64,000 nucleotides of DNA from Streptomyces sp. H27-H5 (GCF_026627505.1 NZ_JAPNLK010000018.1:1-64000), one strand, 5' to 3'; shown: positions 15,257-27,403, numbered from the stretch's first letter. Notes: generated by a model from the letters alone, not told the origin. Made by a program: numbers and translations.

Positions 15257-17893
15257 TCAGCGCAGCAGGACGCCGCCCCCCGCGTCGGTGTCCGCCGGCC
15301 CGGCGACCAGGCCCAGTTCGGCCGGGGTCGCCAGCAGCGGGTGCGCGGGCAGGATCCGCACGGTGTAACCGAAGGGCCCGGTCCGGTCGAGCGCGAGCGG
15401 GCCCTCGTACACCCAGCGGCCCTCCAGGTCGGGTCCGGCGGCGGCCTTGAGCGGGAAGGACCGGCCGCCCTGGATGACGTCCTGGGCGTCGACCCGGCCC
15501 GCGACCGCCTGGACCTCGACGTCCTCCGGCGCGAGGGAGTCGAGGGCGACCCGCACCCGGAGGGTGAGCGTGGCCCCGAGTTCGGCGGTGCCGCCGACGG
15601 GCGCGGCGGCCATGGCCTCCACGTGCTCGACGGTGACCCTCGGCCAGGAGCCGCGGACCCGACCCTTCCAGTCGGCGAGGTCGCGGGCGGCCTCCGGGGT
15701 GAGGGCGCGGTGGGAGAGCGCGGCCGGCGCGTAGAGCCGTTCCACGTACTCGCGGACCATGCGTCCCGCGAGCACCTTCGGGCCCAGCGACACCAGGGTG
15801 CGCCGGACCATCTCGATCCAGCGCGCCGGGAGGCCGGTGTGCCCGGCCCGGTCGTAGAAGCGGGGCGCGACCCGGCCCTCGATCAACTGGTAGAGGGCGT
15901 TGGCCTCCAGGTCGTCGCGGCGCTCCTCGTCCGTGCCGATCCCGTCGGCGGTGGGGATGGCCCAGCCGAAGTCGGGCTCGAACCACTCGTCCCACCAGCC
16001 GTCCAGCACGGAGAGGTTGAGGCAGCCGTTCAGTGCGGCCTTCATCCCGCTCGTGCCGCAGGCCTCCAGGGGGCGCAGCGGGTTGTTCAGCCAGACGTCG
16101 CAGCCCGGGTAGAGCTTCTGGGCCATGGCCATGCCGTAGTCGGGCAGGAAGACGATGCGGTGGCGCACGCGCGGGTCGTCGGAGAACCGCACCAGTTCCT
16201 GGACGAGCCGCTTCCCGCCGTCGTCGGCCGGGTGCGCCTTGCCCGCGACGACGATCTGCACGGGCCGCTCCGGGTCCAGCAGCAGCCTGCGCAGCCGCTC
16301 GGGGTCGCGGAGCATCAGCGTGAGCCGCTTGTAGGAGGGCACCCGGCGGGCGAAGCCGATGGTCAGCACGTCCGGGTCGAGGACGGAGTCCACCCAGCCC
16401 AGTTCGGCGTCGGCGGCGCCGCGCTGCTTCCAGGAGGCGCGCAGCCGGTCGCGGACCTCCTGGACCAGTTGTTCGCGCAGCACCCGGCGCAGGTCCCAGA
16501 CCTCCTGGTCCCCGATCCCGGCGACGGCGTCCCAGCGCGGGGAGCCGCCGACCGACAGCGCGTCCTCGGTTCGGCCGGCGCCGATCTGCCGGGCGCCGAG
16601 CCGGATCACCTCGGGGGCCACCCAGGTCGGCGCGTGCACCCCGTTGGTGACGGAGGTGATGGGGACGTCGGCGGGGTCGAAGCCCGGCCACAGGCCGGCG
16701 AACATGCCTCGGCTGACGGCCCCGTGCAGGGTGGAGACGCCGTTGGCGCGCTGCGCGAGGCGCAGCCCCATGACGGCCATGTTGAAGACCCCGGGGTCGC
16801 CGCCGGGGTAGGACTCGGCGCCCAGTTCGAGGATCCGGTCCACGGGCACGCCGGGCAGTTCGCCGCCCTCCCCGAAGTGCCGGGCGACCAGGGACCGCTC
16901 GAAGCGGTCGATGCCGGCGGGGACGGGGGTGTGCGTGGTGAACACGGTTCCGGCGCGCACCGCCTCGACGGCGGCGTCGAAGCCGAGCCCCGGCTCTCCT
17001 CCCAGTTCCCTTATGCGTTCGAGTCCGAGGAACCCGGCGTGCCCCTCGTTGGTGTGGAAGACCTCGGGGTCGGCATGGCCGGTGAGCCGGCAGTACGTGC
17101 GGACCGCGCGGACGCCCCCGATGCCGAGCAGCATCTCCTGGAGCAGCCGGTGGTCGCTGCCGCCGCCGTAGAGCCGGTCGGTCACCTCGCGGGCGGCGGT
17201 GTCGTTGTCCTCGACGTCGGAGTCGAGGAGCAGCAGCGGCACCCGCCCGACGCGGGCCTGCCAGATGTGCGCGTGCAACGCGCGGCCGCCGGGCAGGCTG
17301 AGTGCCACCCGGGCGGGGCTGCCGTCCTCCTCGCGGACCACGGAGACGGGCAGCTCGTTGGGGTCGAGGACGGGGTAGTGCTCCTGCTGCCAGCCGTCGC
17401 GGGAGAGCGACTGGCGGAAGTAGCCGTGGCGGTAGAGCAGGCCCACTCCGATGAGCGGGACGCCGAGGTCGCTGGCGGCCTTGAGGTGGTCGCCGGCGAG
17501 GATCCCGAGGCCGCCGGAGTACTGCGGCAGGGCTGCGGTGATGCCGAACTCGGGGGAGAAATAGGCGATCCCCGCGGGGAGCCCGCCATCGCTCTCGTGG
17601 CTCTGGTACCACCTCCCGCCGTGGACGTAGTCGTCGAGGTCGGCGGCGGCCACGGCGAGCCGGCGCAGGAACCGGCGGTCGCCGGCCAGTTCCTCCAGCC
17701 GGGCGGCGGGCACGGCGCCGAGCAGGCGGACGGGGTCGCCGCCGGCGGCCTGCCAGCCTTCGGGGTCGACGGATTGGAAGAGTTCGCGGGTTTCCGCGTG
17801 CCAAGACCAGCGCAGGTTGCGCGCGAGGTCGGCGAGCGGCAGAAGGGGTTCGGGGAGGACGGGGCGCACGGTGAATCGACGGATAGCCTTCAC
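15257..17893 (-). CDS. glgP: alpha-glucan (glycogen/maltodextrin) phosphorylase
   Basis: The 878-residue PLP enzyme cleaves terminal alpha-1,4-glucosyl units with phosphate to give glucose-1-phosphate. GTG 17893 is the start, with GAAGGTGG just upstream, giving the N-terminus MKAIRRFTVRP. The N-terminal DUF3417 segment (DLARNLRWSWHAETRELF) marks the actinobacterial/archaeal-type GlgP. The PLP lysine lies in GTSGMKAALNG (K618). VAGKAHPADDGGK and YGMAMAQKLYPGCDVWLNNP complete the phosphate and sugar sites. It is divergent from glgE-treS-mak-glgB, so polymer breakdown and the maltose-1-phosphate route are encoded side by side. It converges with the AsnC gene, with only 7 bp between stops. Confidence 0.95.
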   Translation of the reverse strand: MKAIRRFTVRPVLPEPLLPLADLARNLRWSWHAETRELFQSVDPEGWQAAGGDPVRLLGAVPAARLEELAGDRRFLRRLAVAAADLDDYVHGGRWYQSHESDGGLPAGIAYFSPEFGITAALPQYSGGLGILAGDHLKAASDLGVPLIGVGLLYRHGYFRQSLSRDGWQQEHYPVLDPNELPVSVVREEDGSPARVALSLPGGRALHAHIWQARVGRVPLLLLDSDVEDNDTAAREVTDRLYGGGSDHRLLQEMLLGIGGVRAVRTYCRLTGHADPEVFHTNEGHAGFLGLERIRELGGEPGLGFDAAVEAVRAGTVFTTHTPVPAGIDRFERSLVARHFGEGGELPGVPVDRILELGAESYPGGDPGVFNMAVMGLRLAQRANGVSTLHGAVSRGMFAGLWPGFDPADVPITSVTNGVHAPTWVAPEVIRLGARQIGAGRTEDALSVGGSPRWDAVAGIGDQEVWDLRRVLREQLVQEVRDRLRASWKQRGAADAELGWVDSVLDPDVLTIGFARRVPSYKRLTLMLRDPERLRRLLLDPERPVQIVVAGKAHPADDGGKRLVQELVRFSDDPRVRHRIVFLPDYGMAMAQKLYPGCDVWLNNPLRPLEACGTSGMKAALNGCLNLSVLDGWWDEWFEPDFGWAIPTADGIGTDEERRDDLEANALYQLIEGRVAPRFYDRAGHTGLPARWIEMVRRTLVSLGPKVLAGRMVREYVERLYAPAALSHRALTPEAARDLADWKGRVRGSWPRVTVEHVEAMAAAPVGGTAELGATLTLRVRVALDSLAPEDVEVQAVAGRVDAQDVIQGGRSFPLKAAAGPDLEGRWVYEGPLALDRTGPFGYTVRILPAHPLLATPAELGLVAGPADTDAGGGVLLR

Positions 17894-18608
17894 GTGTTCC
17901 ACCTTCGCAGGGGATGACGGATCGGAGCGGTCGCACCACGCTGTGCACCCGCGCTTCGACCCCCGGAAGGCTAGCGGCGCCCCCGCCGCCCGGCCATGGC
18001 GCCTCGTGGGGCCGGGTCTCCAACGGGTCTTCCGGCGAAGGCCGCAGACGGCCGGCGACCGGCCGGCACGCCCGCCGCGGGCCGCCCGGTCCCGTCCGCC
18101 GCGAGGGTGCGATTCCGGCCGGATCCCTGCCCCGCGGACCATTCGGCCGCGTGCCCCCGCGCTTGCCGGGGCAGACGAGATGCGCGGGCCCGACGGAGCG
18201 GAACAAGGGTGTCTGCGGGGCCCGTGAGGCAACTGGGACAGGGGGTGTGCCGCTGTACATCAGTCGGTCCTCACCGACTTGACGGAGCCTCGACCGATGT
18301 CGATCCGGCCCTTCGCGATCCGCGTGCCGCTACGTACGAGTAGTTAACCGAGCACCCGGGTTGGGCGGGACCAGAGTGGGAAGGGCTCCCCGGGTACACG
18401 CACGGCGCACCAGGCCCCGGGCTCCGTCCGGAGGCAACCCCGCCCACCTCCCGCCACCCGAGTGAACGCGGACAGGAGCGGCCATGCCCGCAGCGCAGCC
18501 GTCTTCCGAGCGGCTAGAAACAGAGCGAACAGAGCGTGCACTGCCGGCTGCCCAGACAGTCGGTCCGTTGTCACCGAGCCCTGCGAACTGCCCCCAGGTG
18601 ATCCCATC
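17894..18608. other. glgP-glgE divergent intergenic region (715 bp)
   Basis: This is the longest non-coding spacer in the left half. It must hold promoters for glgP (minus) and the glgE operon (plus). Open frames crossing it are GC-driven and lack coding support; an upstream in-frame extension of glgE from 18462 is Arg/Ala-rich and unlike GlgE. The stretch 18250-18350 is relatively AT-rich. An AGGTGAT ribosome binding site sits at 18595-18601. No operator was recognised. Confidence 0.6.
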
Positions 18609-20599
18609 ATGATCGGTCGCATTCCCGTGCTGGACGTCCGCCCCGCCGTCGACTGCGGCGCCAGACCCGCGAAGGCGGTTGTGGACGAGGTCTTCGAGAT
18701 CTCGGCCACCGTGTTCCGCGAGGGCCACGACGCCGTCTCCGCCCACGTCGTACTCCGAGATCCGAGCGGGCGGCTGCGGCCTCCCGTACCGCTGCGCGAG
18801 CTCGCCCCCGGCACCGACCGGTGGGGGGCCCGGGTGTCCGCCGAGGTCGAGGGGAGGTGGACGTACACCGTCGAGGCGTGGAGCGACCCGCTCGCCACCT
18901 GGCGGGCCCACGCCGCCGTGAAGGTCCCCGCCGGGATCGACGCCGACCTGACCCTCCTCGAAGGCGCCGAGCTCCACGAGCGGGCCGCCGCGAAGATCCC
19001 CAAGCGGGACGGCCGGGCGGACGTGCTGGCCGCCGCCGAGGTCATGCGCGACGAGGACCGGGACCCCGCCGAGCGGCACGCCGCCGCCCTCGCGCCCGCG
19101 GTGGTGGCGGCCCTCGCCCGGCGGCCCCTCCGGGAGCTGGTCACCGCCGCGAAGGCCCTGCCGCTGCTCGTCGAGCGCAAGCGGGCCCTGTTCGGTTCCT
19201 GGTACGAAATGTTCCCGCGCTCCGAGGGAGCGGTGCTGGAGCCCGGCTCGGCCCCGGTCAGCGGGACCTTCCGGACCGCGGCCGAGCGGCTGCCGGCCAT
19301 CGCCGCCATGGGCTTCGACGTCGTGTACCTGCCGCCGATCCACCCCATCGGGAGCACCTGGCGCAAGGGCCCCAACAACACCCTGTCCGCCGGTAGTTGG
19401 GATCCCGGTGTGCCCTGGGCGATCGGTTCCACCGAGGGCGGTCACGACGCCGTCCACCCCGAACTGGGCACCATCGAGGACTTCGACGCCTTCGTCGCGC
19501 GGGCCCACGAGCTGGGGATGGAGATCGCGCTGGACTTCGCGCTCCAGTGCTCCCCGGACCACCCGTGGGTGGAGAAGCACCCGGAGTGGTTCCGCCACCG
19601 CGCCGACGGGACGATCGCCTACGCCGAGAACCCGCCGAAGAAGTACCAGGACATCCACCCGATCCACTTCGACACCGACATGGCCGGCATCGTCGAGGAA
19701 ACGGTCCGGATCCTGCGCCACTGGATGGATCACGGCGTGCGGATCTTCAGGGTCGACAATCCGCACACCAAGCCTGTCGTGTTCTGGCAGAAGGTGATCG
19801 CGGACATCAACAAGTCCGACCCCGACGTGATCTTCCTCGCCGAGGCCTTCACCCGTCCCGCGATGATGCGCGCGCTCGCCGCGGTCGGCTTCCAGCAGTC
19901 CTACACGTACTTCACGTGGCGCAACACCAAGGCCGAGCTGACCGAGTACCTGACCGAGCTGTCCGGCGACCGTTCGGCCTCCGTCATGCGGCCGAATTTC
20001 TTCGTCAACACCCCCGACATCCTCCACGCGTACCTTCAGCACGGCGGCCGCCCGGCCTTCGAGGTGCGGGCCGTACTCGCCGCCACCCTGTCCCCCGCCT
20101 GGGGCGTCTACGCCGGCTACGAGCTCTGCGAGAACACCCCGGTCAAGGAGGGCAGCGAGGAGTACCTGAATTCCGAGAAGTACGAGTTCCGGCCACGCGA
20201 CTGGGCGGCCGCCGATCGCGACGGGCTGAGCATCGCCCCACTGATCACGGCCCTGAACCGGTTGCGTCGGCGCAACCCGGCCCTCCAACAGCTCCGCGAC
20301 ATCCACTTCCATTCGACCGACAACGAACAGGTGATCGCCTATTCGAAGCACGCCGGAGCCAATTCCGTACTGGTGGTCGTCAACCTCGATCCGCACCACA
20401 CCCAGGAGGCGACGGTCTCGTTGGACATGCCGGTACTCGGCCTCGACTGGCACGGGTCCCTCGCGGTGCGCGACGAGCTCACCGGCGAGACCTATCACTG
20501 GGGCAGGGCGAACTACGTGCGCCTAGAGCCGGGCCGCACGCCCGCGCACGTACTGGCCGCTCTGCGACCGTCCCCGCCCACCGGAGGGTCACCCATCAC

Positions 20600-20603
<4 letters not shown>
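18609..20603 (+). CDS. glgE: alpha-1,4-glucan:maltose-1-phosphate maltosyltransferase
   Basis: The 664-residue GH13_3 enzyme transfers maltose from maltose-1-phosphate to the non-reducing end of alpha-1,4-glucan. ATG 18609 follows AGGTGATCCC, giving [12 protein letters not shown], the usual GlgE N-terminus. An N-terminal DUF3416 beta domain (about 1-200) precedes the barrel. Diagnostic motifs are [18 protein letters not shown], the nucleophile D383 in [14 protein letters not shown], and the acid/base E412 in [23 protein letters not shown] follows. These separate it from ordinary amylases. It is first in an operon and overlaps treS by 4 nt. In Streptomyces GlgE links trehalose to storage glucan. 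Confidence 0.97.
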
Positions 20604-22294
<1,691 letters not shown>

Positions 22295-22643
22295 CACGCG
22301 GGGTCCGCTCCCACCGGAGCCGACGTGAACCGACGTCGGCACCGGGCGAGCGAGCCGAAGGGGCACGCCCGCGGAACGGGGTCGAACGCGCGAAGGAACG
22401 CCCCACACGAGCGCTTTCGAGCACGTACGACCCCGCGAGTCGGGCTGCCGGGCCCCGGGACGAACCGAGCCCGGGGAACGGCCCGAAGAGCGACCCGAAG
22501 AGCAAAAGGCGCGCGAATGGGTCAATCGCCCGCCCCTGTACGGATCATCCATGGCCCGACACTCGTTCACCGCCGGACAGCAACCATCGCCATCCGGGAC
22601 ACTCTGCGCATTCTGTGACGGCCCGGGGAAAGGACGCGACGCC
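22295..22643 (+). other. treS-mak spacer with inverted repeat
   Basis: This 349-bp gap inside an otherwise overlapping operon carries no convincing gene. At 22319-22340 it contains an 8-bp inverted repeat, GCCGACGT-gaaccg-ACGTCGGC. A weak terminator, processing site or operator are all possible. The size of the gap suggests that mak-glgB may also have their own promoter. Confidence 0.45.
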
Positions 22644-24104
22644 ATGTCGGAGGCTGCATCCGCCCGGAGTCGCCAGGGCAGCCTGGCCGCGGTCCCACTC
22701 GGACCGCTCGAACCCATGCTGCGCAACTGGCTGCCGAGGCAGCGCTGGTTCGCCGGAAAGGGGCGCGCCATCACGCGCCTTCGACTGGTCTCGGCCGTCG
22801 AACTCCTGCCACCCGGGGCCTCACCCGGGTTGCTGCACCTGCTCGTCGGCGTGGACGCCGAGGGCAGCTCGGACTGCTACCAACTGCTGCTCGGGGTACG
22901 CCCGAACCTGCCGCCGGCGCTCGCGCCCGCCCTGATCGGGCACGCGGAGCAGGGGCCGTACGCCGGGCAGGCCGTCTACGAGGGACTCGGCGATCCGCGG
23001 CTCGCCGCGCTGCTGCTGGAACGATTGCGCTCCCCCGGAGTCCTCGGACCGTTGCGCTTCGAGCGGGACCCGGGAGCCCTGATCCCGGCCGCGCCGACGC
23101 CCCGGCCGCTGTCCGGGGAACAGACCAACTCCTCGCTGATCTACGGGGATTCGTACATCCTCAAGGTGTTCCGCCGGGTCGGTCCGGGGGTCAACCCGGA
23201 CCTGGAGCTGCCCAGGGCGCTGGCCGCCGCGGGCTGCGCCCGGGTGCCCGCGCCGGTCGCCTGGTACGAGGCCGACCTGCCCGGCGGCGAACCGTTGACC
23301 CTGGGCGTGCTCCAGCCGTACCTGCGCGGCTCCGACGACGGCTGGCAGCTCGCGCTGCGCCGGCTCGGCGCCGGGGCCGACTTCACCGCCGAGGCCCACG
23401 CGCTGGGCCGGGCCACCGCCGAGGTGCACAACGCCCTGGCCGACGCCCTGCCCACCGTGGCCCTGGGGCCGGAGCAGACCGCGCGGCTCGCCGCCGGGAT
23501 GACGGCCCGACTGGCGGCGACCGCCCGGGAGGTGGCCGCGCTGCGACCGTACGAGGCGGGACTGCGCGGCGCCTTCGACGCCCTGGCCGCCTCGCGGGGC
23601 GGCGGGGTGTCCGCCCAGCGCATCCACGGCGACCTGCACCTCGGGCAGACCCTGCGCACCGTCGAGGGCAGTTGGGCGCTGATCGACTTCGAGGGCGAAC
23701 CGGCCCGGCCGCTGGCCGACCGGCGGCGGCCCGAACCGGCGGTGCGGGACATCGCCGGGATACTGCGCTCCTTCGACTACGCGGCCCGCTCCCACCGTCC
23801 GTTCGCGCCCGCCTGGGCGGACGCCTGCCGGGCGGCGTACTGCGAGGGCTATGCCCGCACCAGCGGACGCGACCCGCGCGAGGACCCCGTGCTGCTGCGC
23901 GCGTACGAGACCGACAAGGCGGTGTACGAGGCCCGCTACGAGTCCCGGCACCGTCCCGACTGGCTGCACGTCCCGATGGCGGCGATCCGGCGGCTGTCCG
24001 AACCCCAGCGGCCCGCCCACCGGCCGGGACACCCCGTGACCCCGCCGACCGTCCCAGGCTCCACCACCCCCCATCCGAAGCCCCCGAGGAGGCCGCTCGC
24101 GTGA
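22644..24104 (+). CDS. mak: maltokinase (ATP:maltose 1-phosphotransferase)
   Basis: The 486-residue product phosphorylates maltose to maltose-1-phosphate, the GlgE donor (also called Pep2). It starts at ATG 22644 after GGGGAAAGGACG. The N-terminal cap domain shows NWLPRQRWFAGKGR, the hallmark of Mak. The kinase lobe carries EQTNSSLIYGDSYILKVFRR. The catalytic loop is HGDLHLGQTLR, and IDFEGEPARPLADRR provides the metal-binding Asp. About 60 residues of Pro-rich tail end the protein. It overlaps glgB by 4 nt (GTGA). With treS and glgE it completes the trehalose-to-glucan pathway. Confidence 0.95.
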   Translation: MSEAASARSRQGSLAAVPLGPLEPMLRNWLPRQRWFAGKGRAITRLRLVSAVELLPPGASPGLLHLLVGVDAEGSSDCYQLLLGVRPNLPPALAPALIGHAEQGPYAGQAVYEGLGDPRLAALLLERLRSPGVLGPLRFERDPGALIPAAPTPRPLSGEQTNSSLIYGDSYILKVFRRVGPGVNPDLELPRALAAAGCARVPAPVAWYEADLPGGEPLTLGVLQPYLRGSDDGWQLALRRLGAGADFTAEAHALGRATAEVHNALADALPTVALGPEQTARLAAGMTARLAATAREVAALRPYEAGLRGAFDALAASRGGGVSAQRIHGDLHLGQTLRTVEGSWALIDFEGEPARPLADRRRPEPAVRDIAGILRSFDYAARSHRPFAPAWADACRAAYCEGYARTSGRDPREDPVLLRAYETDKAVYEARYESRHRPDWLHVPMAAIRRLSEPQRPAHRPGHPVTPPTVPGSTTPHPKPPRRPLA

Positions 24105-26386
24105 GCGCCGCACGACAGCCGTCACCGACCGTCCGCGACGAATCCGGGGTCACCCCCGAGCCCGTTCGGAAGGCCCGCGCGCCCCGGGCCCGCAAGGCCG
24201 CGCCACCCCACGGGGTCCGGCCGGCGCCCGCGCTGGGCGGCGAGGAACGGGCCCGGCTGCTGGAGGGCCGGCACCACGACCCGCACGCGGTGCTCGGCGC
24301 CCGGGCCCGGCGCGGCGGGGTGGCCTTCCGGGTCCTGCGCCCGTACGCGAAGGCGGTGACGGTCCTCGGCAAGGGGCTGCGCGCCGAGTTGTGCGACGAG
24401 GGGGACGGGCTGTTCTCCGGGCTGTTGCCGTTGTCCGACGTGCCGGAGTACCGGCTGTTGGTGGCGTACGACAGCGACGAGATCGAGGTTCACGACCCGT
24501 ACCGGTTCCTGCCGGCGCTCGGCGAGTTGGACCTGCACCTGATCGGCGAGGGCCGGCACGAGGAGCTGTGGACGGCGCTGGGCTCCGAGCCGATGGAGCA
24601 CCAGGGCGTGGCCGGCACCCGGTTCACGGTGTGGGCGCCGAACGCCCAGGGGGTGCGGGTCACCGGCGACTTCTCGTACTGGGACTCGGTGGCGTACCCG
24701 ATGCGCTCGCTGGGCTCGACCGGGGTGTGGGAGCTGTTCCTGCCCGGTGTCGGCGAGGGCACCATGTACAAGTACGACATCACGCGCCCGGACGGCAGCC
24801 ACACCGTGCGCGCCGACCCGATGGCGCGGTACGCGGAGGTCCCGCCGGCGAACGCGTCGGTGGTCACCGCCTCGCACCACACCTGGCAGGACGCGGAGTG
24901 GATGGCCACGCGCGGGCTCCGGCCGCCGCACCAGGCCCCGCTGTCCGTGTACGAGTTGCACCTGGCGTCGTGGCGGCCGGGGCTGTCGTACCGGCAGCTC
25001 GCCGAGCAGCTGCCGGCGTACGTCAAGGAGCTCGGTTTCACGCACGTGGAGCTGATGCCGGTCGCGGAGCACCCCTTCGGCGGTTCCTGGGGCTACCAGG
25101 TCACCGGTTACTTCGCGCCGACGTCCCGGATGGGCACACCGGACGACTTCCGGTTCCTGGTGGACGCGTTGCACCGGGCCGGGATCGGGGTGATCGTCGA
25201 CTGGGTGCCGGCGCACTTCCCGCGCGACGAGTGGGCCCTGGCCGAGTTCGACGGCCGGCCGCTGTACGAGCACCCCGACCCGCAGCGTGCGGCGCACCCG
25301 GACTGGGGGACGCTGGAGTTCGACTACGGGCGCAAGGAGGTCCGCAACTTCCTCGTGGCGAACGCGGTGTACTGGTGCCAGGAGTTCCACGTCGACGGCC
25401 TGCGGGTGGACGCGGTCGCCTCGATGCTCTACCTGGACTACTCGCGCGCGGAGGGCGAGTGGACGCCGAACGAGCACGGCGGCCGGGAGAACCCTGACGC
25501 GGTGGCGCTGCTCCAGGAGATGAACGCGACGGTGTACCGGCGCTGCCCGGGCGTGATGACGATCGCGGAGGAGTCCACGGCGTGGGAGGGCGTGACCCGG
25601 CCGACGGACGCGGGCGGGTTGGGCTTCGGCCTGAAGTGGAACATGGGCTGGATGCACGACACGCTGCGGTACGTGTCGAAGGAGCCGGTGCACCGCAAGT
25701 ACCACCACCACGACATGACGTTCGGGATGGTGTACGCGTACAGCGAGAACTACGTGCTGCCGATCTCGCACGACGAGGTGGTGCACGGCAAGCGCTCGCT
25801 GGTGTCGAAGATGCCGGGCGACTGGTGGCAGCAGCGGGCGGCGCACCGCGCGTACCTGGGCTTCATGTGGGCCCACCCGGGAAAGCAACTGCTGTTCATG
25901 GGGCAGGAGTTCGCGCAGGGGTCGGAGTGGTCCGAGACGTACGGGCCGGACTGGTGGGTGCTGGACGAGTCCTATCCGGCGGCCGGTGACCACCGCGGGG
26001 TGCGCACGCTCGTGCGCGACCTGAACCGCGCGTACACGTCGGCGCCGGCGCTGTGGGAGCAGGACACGGTGCCGGAGGGCTTCGCCTGGGTGGAGGCGGA
26101 CGCGGCGGACGACAACGTCTTCGCGTTCCTGCGGTTCGCGCAGGACGGTTCGCAGCTGTTGGCGGTGTCGAACTTCTCGCCGGTGGTGCGGCACGGCTAC
26201 CGGCTCGGGGTGCCGGAGGAGGTCCCGGTGTGGCGGGAGGTCCTGAACACCGACGAGGAGCGGTACGGCGGCAGCGGTGTCCGGCACCTCCAGTCGCTGC
26301 GGCCCGATCCGGTTCCGGCCCAGGGGCGGCCGGCGAGTCTGCGGCTGACGTTGCCGCCGATGGCGACGGTGTGGTTCAGGCCCTGA
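24101..26386 (+). CDS. glgB: 1,4-alpha-glucan branching enzyme
   Basis: The 761-residue GH13_9 enzyme introduces alpha-1,6 branches into glucan made by GlgE. GTG 24101 overlaps the mak stop and has GAGGAGG 8 bp upstream. After a basic, Pro-rich N-terminal extension of about 45 residues come two CBM48-like domains. These show HHDPHAVLGARA and EHQGVAGTRFTVWAPNAQGV. The catalytic barrel has ELMPVAEHPFGGSWGYQVTG, the nucleophile D437 in GLRVDAVASMLYLDY and the acid E490 in TIAEESTAW. LPISHDEVVHGKRSL follows. It is last in the operon and followed by a strong terminator. Confidence 0.97.
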   Translation: MSAARQPSPTVRDESGVTPEPVRKARAPRARKAAPPHGVRPAPALGGEERARLLEGRHHDPHAVLGARARRGGVAFRVLRPYAKAVTVLGKGLRAELCDEGDGLFSGLLPLSDVPEYRLLVAYDSDEIEVHDPYRFLPALGELDLHLIGEGRHEELWTALGSEPMEHQGVAGTRFTVWAPNAQGVRVTGDFSYWDSVAYPMRSLGSTGVWELFLPGVGEGTMYKYDITRPDGSHTVRADPMARYAEVPPANASVVTASHHTWQDAEWMATRGLRPPHQAPLSVYELHLASWRPGLSYRQLAEQLPAYVKELGFTHVELMPVAEHPFGGSWGYQVTGYFAPTSRMGTPDDFRFLVDALHRAGIGVIVDWVPAHFPRDEWALAEFDGRPLYEHPDPQRAAHPDWGTLEFDYGRKEVRNFLVANAVYWCQEFHVDGLRVDAVASMLYLDYSRAEGEWTPNEHGGRENPDAVALLQEMNATVYRRCPGVMTIAEESTAWEGVTRPTDAGGLGFGLKWNMGWMHDTLRYVSKEPVHRKYHHHDMTFGMVYAYSENYVLPISHDEVVHGKRSLVSKMPGDWWQQRAAHRAYLGFMWAHPGKQLLFMGQEFAQGSEWSETYGPDWWVLDESYPAAGDHRGVRTLVRDLNRAYTSAPALWEQDTVPEGFAWVEADAADDNVFAFLRFAQDGSQLLAVSNFSPVVRHGYRLGVPEEVPVWREVLNTDEERYGGSGVRHLQSLRPDPVPAQGRPASLRLTLPPMATVWFRP

Positions 26387-26397
26387 GGACGACCCTT

Positions 26398-26438
26398 TTT
26401 CGGGGCCCTCGCCACCCCCGTGCGCGAGGGCCCCGAAA
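26398..26438. terminator. strong intrinsic terminator after glgB
   Basis: A perfect 15-bp inverted repeat (TTTCGGGGCCCTCGC and its complement) has an 11-nt loop. T-rich sequence precedes it and AAAG follows. It begins 12 bp after the glgB stop and ends the glgE-treS-mak-glgB transcript. Confidence 0.9.
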
Positions 26439-26474
26439 GGGATCACGGATCGGTCGCATGGCCGGTTCACATCC

Positions 26475-26490
26475 TGTGACGGGGATCACT
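26475..26490. promoter_or_regulatory. CRP-like palindrome upstream of the XRE regulator
   Basis: TGTGA-CGGGGA-TCACT matches nine of the ten half-site bases of the classical CRP motif TGTGA-N6-TCACA. It lies about 190 bp upstream of the regulator start and just past the glgB terminator. It differs at one position from the Streptomyces Crp pattern as I recall it. A single site of this kind can arise by chance. Confidence 0.3.
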
Positions 26491-26681
26491 CTCCGATTGT
26501 GGGGGTACCGGCGAAATGGAGTGGCTGAATCCGTACGCTGGAAATGGATCTTTCGACGGCCCCGATTACCGGACAGTCGCCAGGAAACCGGCATAAAGCC
26601 CCGAATTCCATAGTACTTTCCTACGAGTTATCAGCTTGTTTGAATGGTCTGTAGTCGCCACGCCTTGGCCACTCCTACGGT

Positions 26682-27371
26682 GTGCTTGTGCACTCCAGCC
26701 CCCCCTTCAATGCCCCCGCCGCGCGTCGTCTGCGCGCGGCCCTGGGCATGGCGCCCGGCCACGTCGCTTATGGCCTGCGCGCCCAGTACGGACTGAATGT
26801 CGCGCCCGAAACCGTGATGGCCTGGGAGCGGGGCGAGGTCTCACCCACTTCCGCCGAGCTCACGGCGCTCGCCGGCGTGCTGTGGTGTTCCCCCGGGGAA
26901 CTCATCGCCGCGCCGGTCACCCTTCGGGAGCATCGAATGGCCAGGGGGATGGCCGCCGAGGAATTGGCCCGGCGCATCGGGTTGGAGACGAACTCCTACC
27001 AGAAGATGGAGGACACCGGCCGCTGGAAGGGCAACGAGCGGCAGTCCGCCGCCCTCGCCTCGACGCTGGGACTGACCCTGGCCCAGTTCGTGACCGCGAC
27101 CGGGAAGCACGAGGAACTGGCCGACCTGCTGCGCAGCGCGGTCACCACGCGCTGGCAGGCCTACGGGAAACCGCTGTCCAAGATGCTGCCGGTGCCGAAG
27201 GCGCACCTGGAACGGGTGCTGGAGCGGCTGCACGGCGAGTACCAGTCCCGCATGGTCGCGACCCTGAGCTGGGGCGGCGGGGAGGGCACCGCCGGGACGG
27301 GGGATTCCGGCCGGGACTACCTCGCGGACATCGTGAACCGCTTCTGGGCCATCGCCGGCGGTGCGGAGTAG
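26682..27371 (+). CDS. XRE-type helix-turn-helix regulator
   Basis: The 229-residue product has two HTH-like segments. The first (about residues 14-65) contains HVAYGLRAQYGLNVAPETVM and AWERGEVSPTSAELTALAG. The second (about 80-130) contains REHRMARGMAAEELARRIGL. The C-terminal half has an amphipathic HLERVLERLHGEYQSRM segment and ends YLADIVNRFWAIAGGAE; no ligand domain was recognised. GTG 26682 and the in-frame GTG 26688 are possible starts, and no ribosome binding site is visible. A -10-like TACGGT at 26676-26681 would make the 26688 start leaderless, but no good -35 accompanies it. Its place after the glg operon suggests carbon control; this is inference. Confidence 0.85.
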   Translation: MLVHSSPPFNAPAARRLRAALGMAPGHVAYGLRAQYGLNVAPETVMAWERGEVSPTSAELTALAGVLWCSPGELIAAPVTLREHRMARGMAAEELARRIGLETNSYQKMEDTGRWKGNERQSAALASTLGLTLAQFVTATGKHEELADLLRSAVTTRWQAYGKPLSKMLPVPKAHLERVLERLHGEYQSRMVATLSWGGGEGTAGTGDSGRDYLADIVNRFWAIAGGAE

Positions 27372-27403
27372 GACACGTTCCGGGCGGTTGGGGCCGGGGA
27401 CGA

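Noticed and set aside
22319..22340. Inverted repeat between treS and mak as a riboswitch
   Set aside because: Only an 8-bp stem with no further conserved structure; it is kept as an unassigned repeat in the spacer entry.
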